From Gemmatimonadaceae bacterium (GTDB taxonomy: Bacteria; Gemmatimonadota; Gemmatimonadetes; Gemmatimonadales; Gemmatimonadaceae), in contig JADZDM010000014.1 of NCBI GenBank assembly GCA_020851035.1, positions 1-64,000 of the forward strand: a stretch of DNA of 64,000 bases, given 5' to 3'. Within the stretch, counting starts at the first letter, position 1, and each line of letters opens with the position of its first letter. The translations under genes were made by a program, and so were the position numbers. Shown here piece after piece: positions 29,829-38,421 of this stretch. Below the pieces are notes generated by a model. It was not told the DNA's origin. It saw nothing but the letters and a program-made list of their open reading frames with translations, and ran no database searches.

Positions 29829-31580
29829 CTAGAACGAGAACAGGTTCGTGATCAGCGACCGCTCGCGCGCCCGGCGCGTCTCGTCGGGATCCTGCCAGAA
29901 GATGCGCGTGAAGTTGCCGGAGGTCAGGCGCACCTCCCAGTTCCCGGAGCGCTGGTCCGGGTTCAGCGCATACACCAGGTCGAAGCGGTAGACCACGCGC
30001 GAGCGGGGCGGCACCGAGAAGAGCACGCTGGTGCCGAGTGACGACCGGAACGGCGTCTCGACGCCGTATGGCGCGCGGCCGGCCCACAGCTTGCCCGTCT
30101 CGAAGAACGCCGCGCCGCCCACGTCGCCGAAGCCCCACGGCCGGCCGAAGACGTGCCGCTGCTCGCCACGCAGGATCACGCGGCTCTGTCCTCCCTCGTA
30201 CGACTCGCGCAGGCCGCGCACGCCCACCCGCGACGCGCCCAGCGGCACCTGGAACGGCACCCGCACGTCGTTGCCGCCCGTGTACTCCACCGAGCCGATC
30301 GTCGTGGACTTGAGCGACGGCTTCACGTAGGCCGCCGTCCGGCCCGTCACCAGCCGGCCGTCCCAGCCGCTGCTGTGTGACTTGCGCCCCGAGAAGATCC
30401 ACTCCGAGCCCACGAACACCTTGTCGGTGCCCCACCCCGCGTACGCATCCCCGGACACGAAGAAGTCCGAGGTCGTGATGCCGCGCAGCTTCACCGGACG
30501 GCCGAACTGCCCGCCGAACTGCACGCCGATGCGGAGGTCCTGCACACCCGTCAGCGCGTCGAACCCCTGCACCGGAAGGAACCGCAGCGCGCGGCCGCCG
30601 AAGAGCAGGTTCATGCGCGTGATCTTCTGCGGCGGTGCCGGCAGCACCGGCAGCGCCTCGGCGAACGACACCGCGCCACTGTCGGTCACCAGCACCGCCC
30701 CACCCACGTCCTCCCCGTCATAGCTCACCGAGGCGCCCGCCAGCAGCAGGGCACCCGGCCGGCCGATCCGGGCCACGCCGCCGACCGAGGCGAAGCTCCG
30801 CTTCACGCGCTGGTACGGCAGGCCGCCGCTGTCGCGCAGGAAGCGCACGTAGTCGTCGTCGCGCCCCACCAGCGCGCGGAAGCCGAAGCGCTGCAGGTCG
30901 GTGTAGAACGGGTAGCGCACCTCGGCATCGGCGCGGCTGCCAAGGCCGTAGCGGTTCCAGGCCACGCTGCTCTGGATCGGCCGGCCGAACGTCACGGCCG
31001 TCCGCATCCGCATCGTCCGGCCGTCGCGCAGCGCGCCGTTGCTGCGCCACCCCACCTCGAACAGCACGCCGCGCCCCATCAGGTTCGAGTTGCCGATGGT
31101 CAGCCCACGCAGGTTGGTGCCGCTCACGTTCGCCCCGAGGATCATCGCTACTTCGTCCACGGTCGCCACGATCAGCTGCACGCCATCGCCGTCCGGGTAC
31201 ACCAGCACCCGCGCATCCTGCAGGAACCACTGCGCGCGCAGCACGCGCTCGGTCTCGCGGCGCTTGATCTCCGTGCACAGGTCACCCTCGCGGAACTGCA
31301 CGAACTCGCGGATCACGCTGGCCCGCGAGTCCGCGTGGAACTTCCGCACCAGCCCCGTGATCAGCCGCGACGACGCCGAGCGGCCGCCGAACTCCGGGCC
31401 CATCGGCTCGATCGAGATCTTCGTGATCCGCTGCCCGAGGCAGCGCTTGAGGGTCGTGTCGGCGCTGGTGATCACCGTCGTCGTCGGGGGTGGCGGCGAC
31501 GGTGTGGCCGGCGGCGTGACCTGGGCGGTGCCGCGCGTGGCAAGCAGGGCACCGGTCACCAGCAGGAGCCAGCGCCTCAT
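29829..31580 (-). CDS. BamA/TamA-superfamily outer-membrane protein
   Basis: 583 aa from the ATG at 31580. A Sec signal (MRRWLLLVTGALLATRGTAQ) is followed by a Pro/Thr linker. A POTRA-like module comes next, around residues 50-140 (ITKISIEPMG, FREGDLCTEIKRRETERVLR, DARVLVYPDG), and then a β-barrel region. The last residues NLFSF end in Phe, the usual outer-membrane insertion signal. Only about one POTRA is visible against five in BamA and three in TamA, so this is a divergent member, perhaps for assembling or exporting one substrate. It is coupled to the preceding coiled-coil gene by an ATGA overlap. Confidence 0.7.
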   Translation of the reverse strand: MRRWLLLVTGALLATRGTAQVTPPATPSPPPPTTTVITSADTTLKRCLGQRITKISIEPMGPEFGGRSASSRLITGLVRKFHADSRASVIREFVQFREGDLCTEIKRRETERVLRAQWFLQDARVLVYPDGDGVQLIVATVDEVAMILGANVSGTNLRGLTIGNSNLMGRGVLFEVGWRSNGALRDGRTMRMRTAVTFGRPIQSSVAWNRYGLGSRADAEVRYPFYTDLQRFGFRALVGRDDDYVRFLRDSGGLPYQRVKRSFASVGGVARIGRPGALLLAGASVSYDGEDVGGAVLVTDSGAVSFAEALPVLPAPPQKITRMNLLFGGRALRFLPVQGFDALTGVQDLRIGVQFGGQFGRPVKLRGITTSDFFVSGDAYAGWGTDKVFVGSEWIFSGRKSHSSGWDGRLVTGRTAAYVKPSLKSTTIGSVEYTGGNDVRVPFQVPLGASRVGVRGLRESYEGGQSRVILRGEQRHVFGRPWGFGDVGGAAFFETGKLWAGRAPYGVETPFRSSLGTSVLFSVPPRSRVVYRFDLVYALNPDQRSGNWEVRLTSGNFTRIFWQDPDETRRARERSLITNLFSF

Positions 31581-32122
31581 CAGCGCCCCATCTTCCGTTT
31601 CAGCTCCGCCAGCCGCTCGTCGGCGGCCTGTGCGCGTGCCGCATCGTCCAGCCCGCGATACTCCGACGCGTCGGCCCGGTCGGGCGCCGGCGCCCCCGGC
31701 GCCTCGCTCCCCGGTGCCGAGGGCGCCGGCCCGATCCCCGTCACGCCACGCAGCTCGGCCTCCATCGCCGACACCGTCTGCTCGGCCAGCGACAGCTCCT
31801 CCTCCTGCACCCCGAGCTTCCGCTCCAGCAGCGAGACCGTGCTGCGCTGCGTCTCCGCGAAGCGCTCCGCCACCGCCACCGTCTCCGTGTCGTCGATCTG
31901 CCGCGCCAGGTCGCTGCGGCGCAGGATGGTCGCCAGCTCGGTGCGAGCCGCCGCCAGCCGTTCCCGCGATGTCGCGCAGGCCTTCCGCACGTCGTCGCGC
32001 GCGAGGCGCGCCACGGCCAGCGTCTGCTTCATTTCCGCCAGCTGGCGGCGCGAAGATGGATTGCCGAACGACGACGACACCGGGGCGCTGGGAAACGGGG
32101 ACTGGGATGCGACGATGCTCAC
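31580..32122 (-). CDS. Coiled-coil protein of unknown function
   Basis: 180 aa from a GTG at 32122; a TTG at 32155 is possible and no strong ribosome site decides. Residues ~30-135 are strongly helical and heptad-like (RQLAEMKQTLAVARLARDDV, EELSLAEQTVSAMEAEL), followed by a Pro/Ala-rich linker and a short helix ADERLAELKRKMGR. No signal peptide or catalytic motif is seen. The stop overlaps the start of the BamA-like gene, so the two probably act together. The family is not recognised. Confidence 0.6.
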   Translation of the reverse strand: MSIVASQSPFPSAPVSSSFGNPSSRRQLAEMKQTLAVARLARDDVRKACATSRERLAAARTELATILRRSDLARQIDDTETVAVAERFAETQRSTVSLLERKLGVQEEELSLAEQTVSAMEAELRGVTGIGPAPSAPGSEAPGAPAPDRADASEYRGLDDAARAQAADERLAELKRKMGR

Positions 32123-32178
32123 GCCAGAGTACCCACGCGTGCAGCATCGCCGCAACCGCTATGCGCGCACCAGGACCG

Positions 32179-32910
32179 TCATGACGCCAGTCGCCAGCGC
32201 GCCTCGTCCTGCACCTGCCGCATCAGGCGTTCGGGTGTGTGCTGGCCGGGAAACAGCAGGCGGTCACTGACCCGGTTCAACGCCTGCCGGATCAGCGGAA
32301 ACTCCCCTGCGGCACGGGCGAACACCGGACGCAGCCCCGTGCTGTCCGCCAGCCGGTGCTCGGCCGCCAGCAGGAAGCCCTGCCGGCCCATCTCGTCGTA
32401 GTAGGTCAGGTCGGGGCCTCCCTTGCGCCACTTGCGGAGCATCACGTGGTCCGGGAACAACCCCGAGAGCCACAGCGCATGGTTCGCGAGGTGCTGCCGA
32501 ACCAGGAAGCTCCGGTCCGGGTCGGACGACGCCGCATCCGAGAGCAGCCCGGCCAGCGTGTCGTAGGTGGCGTCATCGTGCACCGCCACACGCCAGGCGC
32601 GATCGTGCCCGGCGAAGTGCACCACGACGCTCGCCACGTAGTCGGCCACCACGCGTTCGCCCTCGCCCAGCTCGCGCAGGGAGTGCCGCACCACCACGTA
32701 CACGAACAGCGGCAGCGACGCCCGCACCGCCCGCGCGTCCCCGGTCAGCGCCACCAGCAGCCGCGGGTCGTCCAGCAGCGCGTCGATGCCCTCGTGCCGC
32801 AGCGCATCCTCGGCCGCCTCGCGGTCGCGCGGGGACTCCCGCGCCACGAGGTGCAGGGCCAGCTGTGCGTCGTCACGAGTCAACGTGTGGCGAAGGTCGG
32901 CCTGGATCAT
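32179..32910 (-). CDS. Protein of unknown function
   Basis: 243 aa from the ATG at 32910 (MIQADLRHTLTRDDAQ). It is soluble-looking and largely helical, with conserved-looking stretches LPLFVYVVVRHSLREL, DYVASVVVHFAGHDRAW and PDLTYYDEMGRQGF. No signal peptide, membrane segment or known catalytic motif is visible, and the family is not recognised. It precedes the coiled-coil and BamA-like genes on the same strand by 57 bp and probably heads their operon. The region 32911-33164 upstream is a divergent promoter region without clear boxes, apart from an AT-rich GTTAGATT at 33117-33124. Confidence 0.6.
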   Translation of the reverse strand: MIQADLRHTLTRDDAQLALHLVARESPRDREAAEDALRHEGIDALLDDPRLLVALTGDARAVRASLPLFVYVVVRHSLRELGEGERVVADYVASVVVHFAGHDRAWRVAVHDDATYDTLAGLLSDAASSDPDRSFLVRQHLANHALWLSGLFPDHVMLRKWRKGGPDLTYYDEMGRQGFLLAAEHRLADSTGLRPVFARAAGEFPLIRQALNRVSDRLLFPGQHTPERLMRQVQDEARWRLAS

Positions 32911-33164
32911 GCGTCCGTTCTCCGTGCTGGCGGTGGGCGGGCAGGGCTGAGCGAGGACCGTTCCGACACGATACCCCCCAGCGACGCCGCGGGACGGCGC
33001 GGGGCAACACCCGGACCACCGGCACGGCCGGCAGCGTTCGCGCGCATCGATCCCGTGTGCATTAGGTCGCGTGGCCCGCATCATGCCGCTCGTGGTATCG
33101 GCCCCCGTCGCCGCAGGGTTAGATTCGTCCGGTTCCTCCTGCCGTTCCCACCCACCCGTCCGAC

Positions 33165-34751
33165 GTGCTCCGCATCTGCATCCCGGTCCACAACGAAGCC
33201 ACCACCATCGGCGTGCTGCTGTGGCGCCTCCGGTCGGTCTTTCAGGGCTTCTCCCGGGAGTACGATGTCGTCGTGTACGACGACGCGAGCACCGACGGCA
33301 CCGCGGAGGTCCTGGAGCCGTACCGCTCGGTCATGCCGCTCACGGTGCTGCGCAACGGCACGCACGTGGGTTACGCCGGCAGCATCGATGCCCTCGTGCG
33401 GCACGTGGCAGCCGATGACGAGTACGCGCGCCGCGATACGATGGTACTGATGCAGGGCGACTTCACCGAGTCACCCGAACACCTGCCGGAGCTCGTGAAG
33501 CGCTTCGAGGGCGGCGCCGACCTGGTGGCGGTCCATCGTACCGTCTCCGACGCCACGCCGCAGGACGAACGCCGCCTGCGCCGCTGGGGCCGCTGGGCGG
33601 TGAAGCCGTTCCTCCGCCTGCCGCCGCTGGCAGATCCCTTCACGGGCTTCCGCCTGATCCGCATTTCGGTGCTCCGCGACCTGCTGAAGGCCATGGGCAG
33701 CCGCCCCGTCTGCGCCGGCGAGGGCTGGGCGGCGAACGTCGACTTCGCGCTGAACGTCACGCCCTTCGCGCGGCGGATCGAGAACGTCGAGTTCGCCCCG
33801 CGCTACGACGTGCGGCAGCGGGCCTCGCGGCGGCGCGGCTGGCCCGATGTCGTCGCGCTCTTTCACTGGGCGCGCGCGGCCCGGCGCACCGCGCGACCGG
33901 CGCCGGGTGGCAAGCCGCTCCCGGATTCCCCGCGGGCCGAACGCACCACGGAACCCACGCAGGTGGCGGCACCGCTCGAGCGCGGCCAGCGCGCCGCCCC
34001 GTCGGAGCGGGAGCGCGACCGGTCCGAGCGTCGCCCCCGCGGCGGCGACCGTCCCGACCGGTCATCGCCGCGCGAGCAGGCGGGCGCAGCCGCGCCTCCC
34101 CCCGCCCGCGAGGAGCGCCAGCCGCGCGAGGCCCGTGGTGCCCGCGAGGAGCGCGCGCTCCGTGGCGAGGACCGCCCCGCCCCGCGCTCCGACGACCGAG
34201 GCAGGAAGGCCGACAGGCCGCCACGTGAGCCGCGCCTGCCCCGGGGTGAGCGGGAGCCGGTCCGCACCACGGAGCCGGTGGCCGCAACGGCCCCACAGGC
34301 CGCGCCCGTCGCCGGTCCCGACGACGAGCTCCCGCCGCGTCCGCCGCTCGAGGCCTCCGTCGGGGAACGCATGGACGCCGACGCCCCCGCCGCAGAGGGC
34401 GCCGAAGCGGAGGCGTCGGGCGAAGCCGGTGCGGAGCGCAAGGCGCGACGCCGGCGTCGCCGCTCCCGGCGTGCCCGCGGCGAGTCGCGCGGCGGCGAGC
34501 CGGGTGACGAGGCCCCGGAATCCGGGGACGACGGGGGAACCCCTGACGACGCGGCGGGTCAGGATGACGGGGGAAGCGATGACGGCGACGGCGACGGCGG
34601 CGACGGCGACGTGGGTGGAGCCGAGGCCGGCGCCGAGGGCGCGCGGCGCAAGCGTCGCCCGCGCCGGCGCCGCCGGGGTCGACGCCCGGGCAGCACCGAC
34701 GGCGCCGACGATGCTTCCACTCCACCTGCTGCCGATCCGCCGGCGGCGTGA
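33165..34751 (+). CDS. GT2-family glycosyltransferase with a long disordered charged tail
   Basis: 528 aa from a GTG at 33165. Residues ~1-245 are a GT-A glycosyltransferase: LRICIPVHNEATTIGVLLWR, VVVYDDASTDGTAEVLEPY and MQGDFTESPEHL, as in dolichol-phosphate-mannose-type enzymes. No membrane helices follow, so it should be cytosolic or peripheral. Residues ~250-528 are low-complexity: first Arg/Glu/Pro-rich, then acidic and Gly-rich (DDGDGDGGDGD), ending in KRRPRRRRRGRRPGST. Such a tail is unusual on a glycosyltransferase and resembles the tails of RNA-binding proteins. The reading frame is unbroken and the tail keeps the same codon style as the catalytic part. Confidence 0.75.
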   Translation: MLRICIPVHNEATTIGVLLWRLRSVFQGFSREYDVVVYDDASTDGTAEVLEPYRSVMPLTVLRNGTHVGYAGSIDALVRHVAADDEYARRDTMVLMQGDFTESPEHLPELVKRFEGGADLVAVHRTVSDATPQDERRLRRWGRWAVKPFLRLPPLADPFTGFRLIRISVLRDLLKAMGSRPVCAGEGWAANVDFALNVTPFARRIENVEFAPRYDVRQRASRRRGWPDVVALFHWARAARRTARPAPGGKPLPDSPRAERTTEPTQVAAPLERGQRAAPSERERDRSERRPRGGDRPDRSSPREQAGAAAPPPAREERQPREARGAREERALRGEDRPAPRSDDRGRKADRPPREPRLPRGEREPVRTTEPVAATAPQAAPVAGPDDELPPRPPLEASVGERMDADAPAAEGAEAEASGEAGAERKARRRRRRSRRARGESRGGEPGDEAPESGDDGGTPDDAAGQDDGGSDDGDGDGGDGDVGGAEAGAEGARRKRRPRRRRRGRRPGSTDGADDASTPPAADPPAA

Positions 34752-34779
34752 CGCCGTCGTCCCGTACCGGGGGGTGCCA

Positions 34780-35586
34780 GTGCCGTACGTCCGAACCGCC
34801 TCACTGCTCGGCCTCGTGGCCGGCCTCTCCGCTTCGTCCGCGCCGGAAGCGGTACCGTCCCGCGCTGCCCAGCCGGCCCCGGCCGCCAGCCAGCCGGTCG
34901 TCACCCCGCGCATTCCCCCCGTCGGCGAGCGGCTCACCTACGACGTGAAATTCAGCGCGGTGCGCGTCGGCTCCGGCTTCATGGAAACCGTCGGGTACGA
35001 ATCCGTCCGCGGGCTCAACGCGCTCCATGTGCGATTCGTCGTTCGAGGCGGCACCTTCTTCTACAAGGTGAACGACGTCCTCGAGAGCTGGATCGACACC
35101 ACCCGCTTCCTCTCCCTCCGGCACAAGCAGGACCTGTCGGAAGGGTCGCGCGACCGGGAGCGCACCTTCGAGTTCTTCCCCGAACGGCGCACCTTCTCCC
35201 AGGACGGCCAGCCCGAGGTCCCGGGCGTCGCTGACCCGCTCGATGAGGGAAGCTTCCTCTACTTCGTCCGGCGCGTGCCCCTCGAGGTCGGCCGCACCTA
35301 CGAGTTCCCGCGCTACTTCAAGCCCGACCGCAACCCGGTGCGCATCATCGTGCTGCGGCGTGAGCGCATCCGCGTGCCGGCGGGCGAGTTCAACACCATC
35401 GTGATCCAGCCGATCATCAAGGCGAAGGGACTCTTCAGCGAAGGCGGAAAGGCGCAGGTCTGGCTCACCGACGATTCCACCCGCGCCATGGTGCAGATGA
35501 AGTCGTCGCTCCCCATCGGCTCGCTCAACCTCTACCTTCGCGAGTACCGCCCGGCAACGGGCGCCGCACCGGTCCGCGGCAACTGA
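34780..35586 (+). CDS. DUF3108 periplasmic protein
   Basis: 268 aa from a GTG at 34780 (GTG at 34774 also in frame), preceded by a G-rich ribosome-site-like run. A weak signal peptide (VPYVRTASLLGLVAGLSASS) is followed by the DUF3108 domain: PPVGERLTYDVKFSAVRVGS, RFVVRGGTFFYKVNDVLESW, ERRTFSQDGQPEVPG and PIIKAKGLFSEGGKAQVWLTD. DUF3108 proteins are periplasmic β-sandwich proteins of unknown function, often near envelope genes. It follows the GT2 gene by 28 bp and precedes a GT4 glycosyltransferase. Confidence 0.82.
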   Translation: MPYVRTASLLGLVAGLSASSAPEAVPSRAAQPAPAASQPVVTPRIPPVGERLTYDVKFSAVRVGSGFMETVGYESVRGLNALHVRFVVRGGTFFYKVNDVLESWIDTTRFLSLRHKQDLSEGSRDRERTFEFFPERRTFSQDGQPEVPGVADPLDEGSFLYFVRRVPLEVGRTYEFPRYFKPDRNPVRIIVLRRERIRVPAGEFNTIVIQPIIKAKGLFSEGGKAQVWLTDDSTRAMVQMKSSLPIGSLNLYLREYRPATGAAPVRGN

Positions 35587-35618
35587 TCCGCGGCAAGATC
35601 CGCGGCAGCTGATCCGCG
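35573..35618. repeat. Short tandem repeat at the DUF3108 3' end
   Basis: Units TCCGCGGCAACTGA (35573), TCCGCGGCAAGA (35587), TCCGCGGCAGCTGA (35599) and a partial TCCGCG (35613) follow each other. The first unit holds the natural stop codon of the DUF3108 gene, so the later units look like duplicated stop-codon copies. Slippage is the likely origin. Confidence 0.8.
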
Positions 35619-35667
35619 CCCCCCCGAGCCGCGCCGCCCGCACTCCCCGCCACTCGCCGCGTCCCGC

Positions 35668-36768
35668 ATGCACATCGTCGTCGAGGCCATCGCGATCACG
35701 CGCAACCTGCGCGGCATGGGACGCTACGCCCGGAGCCTGCTGTCGGCCATGCCCGCCGTGCGCCCCGACCTGCGCTACTCGATCTTCGCCCGCAACGCGG
35801 CCGACGTGGGTCCGCTGCGCGAGCAGCTCGCGGCACTCCCGCACGTGCTCGAGCGCGCGACGATCGGCCCGGCATCGGCGATGCCCGCCGTGGACTGCGA
35901 CGTGGCGTGGTACCCCTGCAACTTCACCACGCACCTGCCACGCAGCGGGGCGATCGTGCCGACCGTGCACGACCTCTTCCCGATGCTGCAGCTCGACGGC
36001 CGGTGGTGGAAGTTCTACAAGCGCACCCGCGCCAGGCGTCGCTACACGCGCACCATCGGGCGCGCCGACCAGGTCATCACCGGCGCCACGCGCGCCGCCG
36101 AGGAACTCGTCGCGACATTCGGCATCGCACGCGAGCGGGTCAGCGTCGTGCCGCACGCCGCTGACGACTTCCGCGCTGCGGATCCCACACTCGTCGACGC
36201 GCTGCTCACGCGCCTCGGCGTGACGGGCCCGTTCCTGCTCGCCGTCGGCTCGCAGGAGCCGCGCAAGAACCTCGGCGTGCTCTACGAGGCCATGCGTCAC
36301 CTGGAGCGGCAGGGGTGCGACATCCCCCTCGTCCTCTGCGGCCCGCGCGGCATCCACGGCTTCCGCGAGGGCGACGCCACGCCACGCTGGCTGCGCCACG
36401 CCGGCTTCGTGCGCGACGATGAACTCGCCGCACTCTACGCCCGCGCCAGCGCGCTCGTCTTCCCGTCGCGCTACGAAGGCTTCGGGCTCCCCGTCCTCGA
36501 GGCGATGACGGTGGGCGGCGCCGTCATCTGCTCCGATGCGAGCACGATGCCCGAGGTCGGCGGCGACGCGGTGCTGTACTTCCCGCCCGACGATGCCGAC
36601 GCCCTCGCCGCACAGGTCCTGCGGCTGCTGCAGGAACCGGCACTCCGCGCCGCCCTGCTCCGTGCCGGCACCACGCAGGCAGCGAAGTACGCATGGGCGC
36701 GCAGCGCGGCAGGCACGCTCGCCGCGTTCGACGCCGCGATCGGGCGCTCGCGCACCACCGCCTCCTGA
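35668..36768 (+). CDS. GT4-family glycosyltransferase
   Basis: 366 aa from an ATG. The N terminus MHIVVEAIAITRNLRGMGRY matches group 1 glycosyltransferases with a glycine-rich acceptor loop, and the donor domain has PFLLAVGSQEPRKNLGVLYE and the EX7E motif in SRYEGFGLPVLEAM (about residues 271-284). It transfers a nucleotide-sugar-derived residue in surface polysaccharide or glycolipid synthesis; the sugar cannot be told. A terminator follows immediately. Confidence 0.9.
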   Translation: MHIVVEAIAITRNLRGMGRYARSLLSAMPAVRPDLRYSIFARNAADVGPLREQLAALPHVLERATIGPASAMPAVDCDVAWYPCNFTTHLPRSGAIVPTVHDLFPMLQLDGRWWKFYKRTRARRRYTRTIGRADQVITGATRAAEELVATFGIARERVSVVPHAADDFRAADPTLVDALLTRLGVTGPFLLAVGSQEPRKNLGVLYEAMRHLERQGCDIPLVLCGPRGIHGFREGDATPRWLRHAGFVRDDELAALYARASALVFPSRYEGFGLPVLEAMTVGGAVICSDASTMPEVGGDAVLYFPPDDADALAAQVLRLLQEPALRAALLRAGTTQAAKYAWARSAAGTLAAFDAAIGRSRTTAS

Positions 36769-36773
36769 AACGC

Positions 36774-36805
36774 CGAACGGCGGACCGTCGCGGGTCCGCC
36801 GTTCG
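36774..36805. terminator. Bidirectional terminator
   Basis: A perfect 13-bp inverted repeat (36774-36786 and 36793-36805; CGAACGGCGGACC on the left) with a 6-base loop lies directly after the GT4 stop (36768) and before the convergent small membrane gene. No T tract. Confidence 0.85.
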
Positions 36806-36828
36806 CCTGCACGCCACCCGTGCCGGTG

Positions 36829-37035
36829 TCAGTACGTGCGCGGGGAGTTCACCTTGTCCCGGAGGCGTCGCGCCGCACCCGGCGCCACCACCAGCATCAC
36901 GCCGTACACCACCGCGCCTATCAGCAGGATCTTCACCGCCAGCCCGATCAGCGGGAAGAACAGCACGCCGATCAGCTTCAGCGCAAAGAGGCCGAGCAGG
37001 GCCAGCACACCGATCGTGAAAATCGTCTTCAGCAT
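36829..37035 (-). CDS. Small two-helix membrane protein
   Basis: 68 aa. Two hydrophobic segments (TIFTIGVLALLGLFALKLIG, then LIGLAVKILLIGAVVYGVML) join through a tight turn, followed by a basic tail APGAARRLRDKVNSPRTY. No family is recognised. The gene is single, convergent with the GT4 gene and divergent from the oxidoreductase gene. GAGGAAGAT precedes the ATG, giving a good ribosome site. Confidence 0.7.
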   Translation of the reverse strand: MLKTIFTIGVLALLGLFALKLIGVLFFPLIGLAVKILLIGAVVYGVMLVVAPGAARRLRDKVNSPRTY

Positions 37036-37136
37036 TTCATCTTCCTCCGGGAAGTCCTGCCCCGACTACGGTCCCGGTGACCCGGGAGTTTCAGTGCCGG
37101 CGATATTGCCCTCATGCCCTCCAGGATGAATACACC

Positions 37137-38228
37137 GTGACCCGCACCAGCGCTGACGTCGTCATCATCGGAGCCGGGGTGTCGGGGCTCTGCAGTGCCC
37201 TCGCCCTCGCCGACGATGGCCTCGATGTCGTCCTCGTGTCCGACGTCCGGCCGGGCGAGGCGTCCGCTGCCGCCGGCGGGATCCTCGACACCGCCCACGG
37301 CTGCGCCGCGACCGATCCCGGGCTGCAGGCCGTCTTCCGCCAGGCGCGCGACCTCTGGCCGGCCTTCACCGCATCGCTCTGCGACCGCACCGGCGTCCCG
37401 GTGCCGATGAACCGCGATGGCATACTCGAGCTCGCCACATCGATCCACGCGGCGGACGCCCTCCGCGACCGCGCCGGCGTCGAGGCGGAGTGGTTGGACG
37501 CCGCCGCGCTCACCGCCCTCGAGCCGCAGCTCGGCCACGCCAAGGGCGCCCTGCGCCACCGGCACGACGGCGCCGTGAATCCGCTGGTCCTGCTCCGCGC
37601 GCTGAAGGCCGCCGTCGGGCGCCATGTCCACGTCAGGATCGTGACCGGCACCGTCGCCGGCATCTCCCCGGGGGCTGCCGGCGCCGCCACCGGCATCGCG
37701 CTCGCCGACGGAACCGCGATCAGCACCATGCGCGTCGTCCTCGCCGCCGGCGTCTGGTCGGGCGACATCACCGGGCTGCCCAGCCCGCTTCCGCTGGCGC
37801 CGCTCAAGGGCCAGATGATCTCGGTCGCCAGCCGCGCCCTCCGCCACGTGGTCATGCTCGGCGACGGCTACGCCATTCCCCGCGGGGACGGACGGACGAT
37901 CCTCGGCACCACGGCAGAGCACGCCGGATTCGATGCCCGCCACACCGAGGAGGGCGTGCAGGCCATCCGCGCCCTCGCCACCGCCATCCTCCCTGCACTC
38001 GGCTCGGCCGGGCTGCTCAACGCCTGGGCGGGCTTCCGACCCATGACGCCGGACGGGCTGCCCATCATCGGCCCCGATCCCATCGCGCCGTCGCTGATCT
38101 ACGCCTGCGGTCACGGCAGGAACGGCATCCTGCTGGCCCCGCTGACAGGCCAGCTCGTGCACGCGGCGGTCACGCTCCGACCGGCGCGAACCGATGGAAA
38201 CGCCTTCAGCCCGTTACGACTTCGGTGA
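37137..38228 (+). CDS. FAD-dependent amino acid oxidase (DAO family, glycine oxidase-like)
   Basis: 363 aa from a GTG at 37137, with AGGA 10 bases upstream. The Rossmann motif is VVIIGAGVSGLCSALALAD, then the DAO block ASAAAGGILD, RVVLAAGVWSGDI and LPIIGPDPIAPSLIYACGHG, NGILLAPLTGQLV near the C terminus. It resembles ThiO-type glycine oxidases, which make iminoglycine for thiazole synthesis, but no thi genes are nearby, so a general D-amino-acid or glycine oxidation role is equally possible. Confidence 0.82.
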   Translation: MTRTSADVVIIGAGVSGLCSALALADDGLDVVLVSDVRPGEASAAAGGILDTAHGCAATDPGLQAVFRQARDLWPAFTASLCDRTGVPVPMNRDGILELATSIHAADALRDRAGVEAEWLDAAALTALEPQLGHAKGALRHRHDGAVNPLVLLRALKAAVGRHVHVRIVTGTVAGISPGAAGAATGIALADGTAISTMRVVLAAGVWSGDITGLPSPLPLAPLKGQMISVASRALRHVVMLGDGYAIPRGDGRTILGTTAEHAGFDARHTEEGVQAIRALATAILPALGSAGLLNAWAGFRPMTPDGLPIIGPDPIAPSLIYACGHGRNGILLAPLTGQLVHAAVTLRPARTDGNAFSPLRLR

Positions 38229-38421
38229 CAGGAACGGCCGCCAGACACATCACGGCTGCAGTAACCAGCTAAACGAATTCTCTAGGTTACAGTCCTTCCG
38301 ATGCCCATTCCGCGCCGATACTTTCCCGGCACACCGGACAGCGCGGCGGCGCGACGGCGGTAGAGCGGCGTATCGTCGGCGCTCCCGTCCCGCTCGAGGC
38401 GACGTCCCTGGCTGTCGGATC
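38229..38421. promoter_or_regulatory. Upstream region of lipA
   Basis: A 193-bp gap. An AT-rich island at 38258-38293 (CAGCTAAACGAATTCTCTAG followed by GTTACAG) stands out in this G+C-rich DNA and is the most likely promoter region for the lipA/pdh genes. No exact -35/-10 pair or riboswitch fold could be assigned. Confidence 0.4.
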
